This document shows, in pieces, positions 13,381 through 17,416 of a stretch of DNA of 17,416 nt; position 1 is the stretch's first letter; every line of letters starts with the position of its first letter. The notes beneath the pieces are model-generated. The model worked only from the letters and a program-made list of their open reading frames with translations, searched no databases and was not told where the DNA came from. The DNA comes from HXMU1420-2 sp040830545 (GTDB taxonomy: Bacteria; Pseudomonadota; Alphaproteobacteria; Rhodobacterales; Rhodobacteraceae): the NCBI GenBank assembly GCA_040830545.1, contig JBFOMB010000034.1, positions 1-17,416 of the forward strand, in the 5' to 3' direction. The position numbers and the translations under genes are program-made.

Positions 13381-13417
13381 TTGTCGCGATTGGGGATACG
13401 GGTGTTATGTTGTATCC
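13381..13417. promoter_or_regulatory. Upstream region of the Zur-like gene: inverted repeat and weak promoter
   Basis: GGATAC (13394-13399) and GTATCC (13412-13417) form an inverted repeat enclosing TGTTATGTT (13403-13411), which resembles the left half of the alphaproteobacterial Zur box TGTTATGTTATAACA; the right half is poorly conserved. TTGTCG (13381-13386) with TGTTAT (16-bp spacer) or TTATGT (18-bp spacer) could form a promoter overlapping it. Autoregulation is possible, not shown. Confidence 0.35.
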
Positions 13418-13446
13418 AACGCTGAACCGCAGAAAGTTGGACACAA

Positions 13447-13926
13447 ATGAACACCATTGGTTTCGACGCCCACGATCACACTCATTGCATCGCGGATACC
13501 ATGCAGAGTGCCGAAGCCCTGTGCGCTGAAAAGGGTCTGCGGTTCACCCCGGTACGTCGCCGCGTGCTGGAACTGCTGCTGGCGGAACATCGCGCGATGG
13601 GGGCTTATGACATATTGGAAGTCCTGTCAGCTGAAGGTCTGGGATCGCAGCCGCCAGTCGCGTACCGGGCGCTGGAGTTTCTGGTCAAAAACGGGTTGGC
13701 GCACCGGGTCGAAGGGTTGAACGCGTATGCCGCTTGCGCGCATCTGGGCACATCCCATGCACCCGCATTCCTCATATGCCGATCCTGCCAATTGGTGGCT
13801 GAGGTCAATGGCGACGAGTTGAGCGCCGCGCTGGAAACCGAAGCGGCCAAGTCCGGGTTCCGCATCGAACGCGTGGCGGTCGAACTGGTCGGACAATGTC
13901 CCAGCTGTGTTGGCAAGGCCGCCTGA
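13447..13926 (+). CDS. zur: Fur-family zinc uptake regulator (Zur-like)
   Basis: 159-residue metal-responsive repressor of the Fur superfamily, closest by motif to Zur. The winged helix covers about residues 20-85 (GLRFTPVRRRVLELLL, AYDILEVLSAEGLGSQPPVAYRALEFLVKNGLAHRVEGLNAYAAC). The C-terminal dimerisation domain has the structural zinc site in two CxxC pairs, Cys111/Cys114 and Cys151/Cys154. Alanine/Pro-Pro-Val-Ala-Tyr-Arg in the recognition helix is Zur-like rather than Fur-like. The N-terminus is His/Asp-rich (DAHDHTHC), which could add metal contacts. No znuABC zinc importer is in the window. It is transcribed alone and converges with the BKACE gene, whose stop is 9 bases away. Confidence 0.88.
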   Translation: MNTIGFDAHDHTHCIADTMQSAEALCAEKGLRFTPVRRRVLELLLAEHRAMGAYDILEVLSAEGLGSQPPVAYRALEFLVKNGLAHRVEGLNAYAACAHLGTSHAPAFLICRSCQLVAEVNGDELSAALETEAAKSGFRIERVAVELVGQCPSCVGKAA

Positions 13927-13935
13927 ACCCTCGGA

Positions 13936-14769
13936 TCACGCCGCTGCGCGCAGCCCCAAAATCTGCCGCGCTTCTGCAAACCCAGCCACGGGGCGTTCGT
14001 ATTTCTCGCATAGCTCTGCCGCGCGTTTAACCAGTGCCGCATTGGACGGGGCCAGGGTATCGCGGTCCAGGCGCACGTTATCCTCCAGCCCCGTGCGCGC
14101 ATGTCCGCCTGCCGCGATGGACCATTCGTTGACCACGATCTGATTGGCCCCGATCCCCGCGGCACACCAGGGCGCGCCCGGCATCAGCCGGTTTACCGTG
14201 TGCACGTAGTAGTCAAACACGTCCTTGTCGGTTGGCATCGCGTTTTTTACGCCCATGACAAATTGCACGTAAGGGATGTCGACGATTTCCCCCCGTTCAT
14301 GCATCGCCGCCGCCTGAAAGATGTGTGACAGGTCAAAAGCCTCGATTTCGGGCTTCACGTCATAGGTGCGCATTTCCGAGGCCAGCCATTCGACCAGATC
14401 CGGCGGGTTTTCGTAGACCCGCGTGGGGAAGTTGTTGGAGCCCACCGTCAGGCTGGCCATGTCCGGGGCCAGTGGCAACATCCCGCCCCGTGCCGCCCCA
14501 GCGCCGGACCGGCCGCCGGTGGAAAACTGGATGATCATGCCGGGGCAGTGTTTTTCCAGCCCCTCTTTCAACCGCGCGAATTTTTCGGGGTCCGAGGTTG
14601 GCGTCTGATCCGCGTTGCGCACATGGGCGTGGCAGATGCTGGCCCCAGCTTCGAACGCCTCTTGCGTGCTTTCGACCTGTTCCTCGATGGAAATCGGCAC
14701 CGCCGGGTTATTGTCCTTGGTCGGCAGGGAACCGGTGATCGCGACACAGATGATGCAGGGGGATGACAT
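13936..14769 (-). CDS. BKACE (DUF849) family beta-keto acid cleavage enzyme
   Basis: 277-residue TIM-barrel, Zn-dependent enzyme of the BKACE family, which includes the 3-keto-5-aminohexanoate cleavage enzyme Kce. These enzymes condense a beta-keto acid with acetyl-CoA to give a CoA ester and acetoacetate. The metal motif HAHVR has His47 and His49. Other family features are IQFSTGG, EIEAFDLSHIF, YVQFVMGV, and the late AAGGHARTGLEDN with the acidic ligand. The CoA-substrate specificity cannot be read. Start ATG 14769 is preceded by GAGGT. Neighbours: the YscW-META gene lies 68 bp upstream on the same strand, with no pathway genes nearby, so the physiological substrate stays open. Confidence 0.92.
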   Translation of the reverse strand: MSSPCIICVAITGSLPTKDNNPAVPISIEEQVESTQEAFEAGASICHAHVRNADQTPTSDPEKFARLKEGLEKHCPGMIIQFSTGGRSGAGAARGGMLPLAPDMASLTVGSNNFPTRVYENPPDLVEWLASEMRTYDVKPEIEAFDLSHIFQAAAMHERGEIVDIPYVQFVMGVKNAMPTDKDVFDYYVHTVNRLMPGAPWCAAGIGANQIVVNEWSIAAGGHARTGLEDNVRLDRDTLAPSNAALVKRAAELCEKYERPVAGFAEARQILGLRAAA

Positions 14770-14837
14770 GGGGACCTCAGCTTGATCGGACGGCCTATCC
14801 TAAGGCCATCCATCCAGCAGGGTCCAGAGAGTGCGGG

Positions 14838-15575
14838 TTAAATCCCGGCCTTCGCCCGGATCAGAAGGACACGATCTGCGTCGGACAGGGTCAGCACCTG
14901 CCCGTTGTTGTTCACCACCGACACCGATTGCATCAGGTCCAGAAACTTGCGCTCAATCTCGTCAATTTCCGGTGGGCAGGCCATCAATGTGCCTGCCATG
15001 TTGTCGGACAGCTTGAAGCTGCCGTCATCCGTTTCAAACGTGCCGACATAGCGGTTGCAGCCTGCAAAAATACCGACTGCGCCATCCTCGCTGAATGAAA
15101 TCGTCGGCATCCGGTCCAGTTCCAGTGGCTGATCGCCCAAGGACACCACGGTCCAGTCCGTGCCCAGAATGCTGGCCTGCCCTGCAACGTTCACGCGCTC
15201 TACAACAATGTCCGCCGTGGCACCGGCCCCACGCGTCAAAACCGGATAGGCCGATGTGTTCGTGAACATCAATTGGCCGTCCACCCGAATATCGGCACGC
15301 ACAGCGTAAGAATGCCTCTCGTCAATCTGCCCGGGCTCAAAGGACAGCTTGAACACGGTCGGAACGCCGGACATTTGGTATTCCGTCCATGCGATCACTT
15401 CTGCGGCGACATCCTGCTTGGACACATCCAGCAAAGCCACGGTCAGAACCGCATCCGGCGGCAGTGCGATCCGTTCGCGATAGGTGACGCTGCCGGTCAC
15501 CTCACCTGTTTCTGCCATCAAAGCCCCTGTTCCGGCGATCCATGCCGCAAGAATGACGATTGCACGCGTCCACAT
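14838..15575 (-). CDS. Secreted two-domain protein: YbaY/YscW-like plus META (HslJ-like)
   Basis: 245-residue exported protein. A signal peptide (MWTRAIVILAAWIAGTGALMA, cleavage before ETGEV) has no lipobox cysteine, unlike many YbaY lipoproteins, so it is probably soluble in the periplasm. Residues about 24-130 match the YscW/YbaY beta-sandwich (GSVTYRERIALPPDAVLTVALLDVS, and YAVRADIRVDGQLMFTN). Residues about 135-243 match the META domain known from HslJ (GTDWTVVSLGD, the signature AGCNRYVGTFE, and LMACPPEIDEIERKFLDLM). META proteins have been linked to heat-induced or novobiocin-resistance phenotypes in E. coli, but the biochemical role is unknown. A GAGGAA ribosome binding site lies upstream of the ATG. 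It shares strand and close spacing with the BKACE gene. Confidence 0.88.
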   Translation of the reverse strand: MWTRAIVILAAWIAGTGALMAETGEVTGSVTYRERIALPPDAVLTVALLDVSKQDVAAEVIAWTEYQMSGVPTVFKLSFEPGQIDERHSYAVRADIRVDGQLMFTNTSAYPVLTRGAGATADIVVERVNVAGQASILGTDWTVVSLGDQPLELDRMPTISFSEDGAVGIFAGCNRYVGTFETDDGSFKLSDNMAGTLMACPPEIDEIERKFLDLMQSVSVVNNNGQVLTLSDADRVLLIRAKAGI

Positions 15576-15640
15576 TTTCCCGTTCCTCGTGTGATCTGCC
15601 TGTCAGGTATGTACTGAGCAGCCCGCTTCAATGCTGAAAT

Positions 15641-15663
15641 GCCGCTGCCCAAAGGGCAACGGC
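15641..15663 (-). terminator. Candidate terminator after the EF-G-like gene
   Basis: On the minus strand GCCGTTGCCC (15663-15654) pairs with GGGCAGCGGC (15650-15641) over 10 bp with one G·U pair and a 3-nt loop. It starts 22 bases after the EF-G-like stop codon. The following ATTTCAG is only a poor T-run, so termination strength is uncertain. Confidence 0.5.
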
Positions 15664-15685
15664 AAAAACCCGCACAATGCGTGGA

Positions 15686-17416
15686 TCAGGCGGTTTCGAG
15701 ACTCGCGGATTCGGCGCGCGCGACTTCTTCGGCGCTGACCGGCTCGAAATGGTCGAACTTTGCTTCAAACCATGCGGTGCCCCGAGTGGCACTGCCGAGT
15801 GTGCGGAACAGTTCTTCCCGCGACGCGGCGGGGAGCAACGTGTTGAACACGTCCCAGCCTGCTGCGGTCGGGTGACCTTCGAACCCCAGTACCTGCCCCT
15901 TGAGGCCACTGATCACCGGCACCAGCCCGCCTGCAAAGATGGACGGCACATGGATCGCCACGCTCATGATCGGCTGCAGCATTTGCGGTTTTGCCGCGTT
16001 GATCGCTTCCTTCACCGCAGCTTTGCCCGCCGTTCGGAACGCAAAGTCGCTGCTGTCGACCGCATGGTGTTTGCCATCCAGCAGCACAACCTTGACGTCC
16101 ACGACCGGATAGCCATGCGGCCCCTCGGCCAGCGCATCCTCGGCCCCGTGACCCACGGCGGGGATGTAGTTCCGGGGGACCGCGCCGCCCTTCACCTGCT
16201 CCTCGAACGCGAAACCGGCCCCTCTGGCCTGTGGTGCAAGCCGGATCAGAACGTCAGCAAACTGCCCTGCGCCGCCCGATTGCTTGCGGTGGCGGTGCTG
16301 TTGTTCGACCGTTTTGGAGATGGTTTCGCGATAGGCCGACGGGACTTGCGCCATTTCAACGGCGATGCCGAAATCCTCTTCCAGCTTTTCCGTGATCCGT
16401 CGGGCATGCAGCGGCCCCTGCATCGCCAGCACAGCCTTGCCCGAGGTTTCCTCGGCCCGCAGGGTCACGCCCGGGTCGATTTCGGCCAGCCGGTCCAGCG
16501 CACCGGATAGTCGGACGTCATCGCGTTCATTGGCTGGTGTCACGATACGCTCATAGCCGGGTACGCGCGCGACCGCCCAGTCCGGCAAGTCCCCCTGTTC
16601 ATCGGCGTCCACTGTGTGGCAGCCGTGCAGGTGATCCGATTTCACTGCGAACCCCACGCCGCCTGGCGGGATCGCGGTCAGGGCTGATTTCCCATCGAGC
16701 CCCGTCAGGTTGCCAATATTGCCGCCGCCCAAAGCCTCGCCAACGGTGATCGCGCCGCCCAGTGCACGCACCGCGACCATCTTGCCCACATGCTTGCGGT
16801 TGTCGGCGGCAAAGGCGACCGCCTGTGTCCCGCCCAAACGATCATTCAGATTGTCATGTCCCGGTGCCTCGTGCCGCAGGGATTTCATCAGCCGCGTGAC
16901 GCCGTTGCCCAGCCGGGCCGCGCCCATGAATACCTCGATCAGGTCATTGCCCTGCACGATCCGAGTAGCGAGGTCGAACACGTCGCCTGTTGCCGGTTGC
17001 TTGTCCTCGATCAGTTGCTCCAACAGCGCGTCATCGAAATCCGCCATGGATTCCAGCAGCTCGGTCCGCGCCTCCTGCTCACGGCTGGTCAGATTGTCGG
17101 GCAACTCGATCAGCGCTGAAGGCTGGCCCTCCTGATACTTCCACGCCCGTTCCGAGATCAGATCAACCGCACCAACAACTTTGCCGTCCTCGCGCATCGG
17201 GATTTGCCGCAGCACTAGGGAATGCGCGCAATAAGCCTGCAAGGCACTGACAATGTCGCGCATGCGTTCGGTGCCGGCGTCCACCTTGTTCACGAACAGA
17301 AAACAGGGCAGCCGCGCCTCGTCGATCAGGCGCAGATAGGGGGCTGCCAGAACCGCGCCTTCAGCGTCCGCTGGCACGCACAAGACGGCTGCGTCACTTG
17401 CAGCCAGTGCTGGCCC
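15686..17416 (-). CDS. Elongation factor G-like GTPase (EF-G paralogue); 5' end off window
   Basis: 576 visible residues of an EF-G-like translational GTPase; roughly the first 100 residues with G1-G3 lie beyond the right edge. The G4 motif NKVDAG is present near residue 42 of the visible part. Domain II shows EALGGGNIGNLTGL and domain III ETSGKAVLAMQGPLHARRI. Domain IV contains KQSGGAGQFADV and DGKHHAVDSSDFAF, and domain V PIMSVAIHVPSIFAGGLVPVIS. The divergence from canonical EF-G (for example ALARVPGYERIVTPANERDD at the domain II/III junction, and loss of the common switch-linked regions in view) fits the EF-G-like/EF-G2 group that many alphaproteobacteria carry in addition to fusA. It is not linked to rpsL, rpsG or tufA here. 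Its cellular role, translation, ribosome recycling or stress, is not settled. Confidence 0.9.
   Translation of the reverse strand, partial: GPALAASDAAVLCVPADAEGAVLAAPYLRLIDEARLPCFLFVNKVDAGTERMRDIVSALQAYCAHSLVLRQIPMREDGKVVGAVDLISERAWKYQEGQPSALIELPDNLTSREQEARTELLESMADFDDALLEQLIEDKQPATGDVFDLATRIVQGNDLIEVFMGAARLGNGVTRLMKSLRHEAPGHDNLNDRLGGTQAVAFAADNRKHVGKMVAVRALGGAITVGEALGGGNIGNLTGLDGKSALTAIPPGGVGFAVKSDHLHGCHTVDADEQGDLPDWAVARVPGYERIVTPANERDDVRLSGALDRLAEIDPGVTLRAEETSGKAVLAMQGPLHARRITEKLEEDFGIAVEMAQVPSAYRETISKTVEQQHRHRKQSGGAGQFADVLIRLAPQARGAGFAFEEQVKGGAVPRNYIPAVGHGAEDALAEGPHGYPVVDVKVVLLDGKHHAVDSSDFAFRTAGKAAVKEAINAAKPQMLQPIMSVAIHVPSIFAGGLVPVISGLKGQVLGFEGHPTAAGWDVFNTLLPAASREELFRTLGSATRGTAWFEAKFDHFEPVSAEEVARAESASLETA

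Overview
The window looks like a chromosomal segment from an alphaproteobacterium of the Rhodobacterales (roseobacter-type). The GC content is high, and the layout is that of housekeeping genes typical of that group: accB-accC-aat, NDUFA12-MlaD-DUF2155, clpP-clpX, and an accessory EF-G-like protein. The assignment rests on gene content and recalled synteny, since no rRNA or other taxonomic marker is present.

Layout. (1) Positions 1-4905, + strand: the 3' end of a periplasmic substrate-binding protein gene, two LivH/LivM-type permeases and two LivG/LivF-type ATPases, together one HAAT-family (branched-chain amino acid/amide) ABC importer. Two tandem hairpins separate the binding-protein gene from the membrane and ATPase genes. 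(2) Positions 4906-5150: an intergenic region with a stem-loop, then four different 20-bp dyads spaced exactly 22 bp apart, then a candidate promoter. (3) Positions 5151-7681, + strand: accB, accC and aat. (4) Positions 7645-8841, - strand: a tight cluster NDUFA12-like, MlaD-like, DUF2155, whose last gene overlaps aat tail to tail. (5) Positions 9061-10170, + strand: an isolated GT61-type glycosyltransferase, followed by a large palindromic repeat element. (6) Positions 10309-12487, - strand: clpP then clpX, with candidate promoters and a strong terminator. (7) Positions 12513-13353, + strand: an ArsR regulator and an SRPBCC/AHSA1 protein with ATGA overlap, fronted by an operator-like cluster that reaches into the start codon. 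(8) Positions 13447-13926, + strand: a Zur-like Fur-family regulator. (9) Positions 13936-17416, - strand: a BKACE (DUF849) enzyme, a secreted YscW/YbaY-META domain protein, and an EF-G-like GTPase cut by the right edge.

How the parts work together: the ABC importer supplies amino acids or amides. AccB/AccC are the biotin carrier and biotin carboxylase of acetyl-CoA carboxylase. Aat tags proteins at the N-terminus for degradation by Clp proteases, and the Clp core (ClpP and ClpX) lies 4-5 kb away. MlaD-like, DUF2155 and GT61 proteins belong to the cell envelope. The window is mostly ordinary core genome. The least expected feature is the 22-bp-phased array of self-complementary 20-mers upstream of accB, in which substitutions between units are symmetric and preserve pairing. 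No new defence or mobile system is visible. Every stretch of more than about 100 bases without a gene is described below; no gene-free gap exceeds 300 bases.
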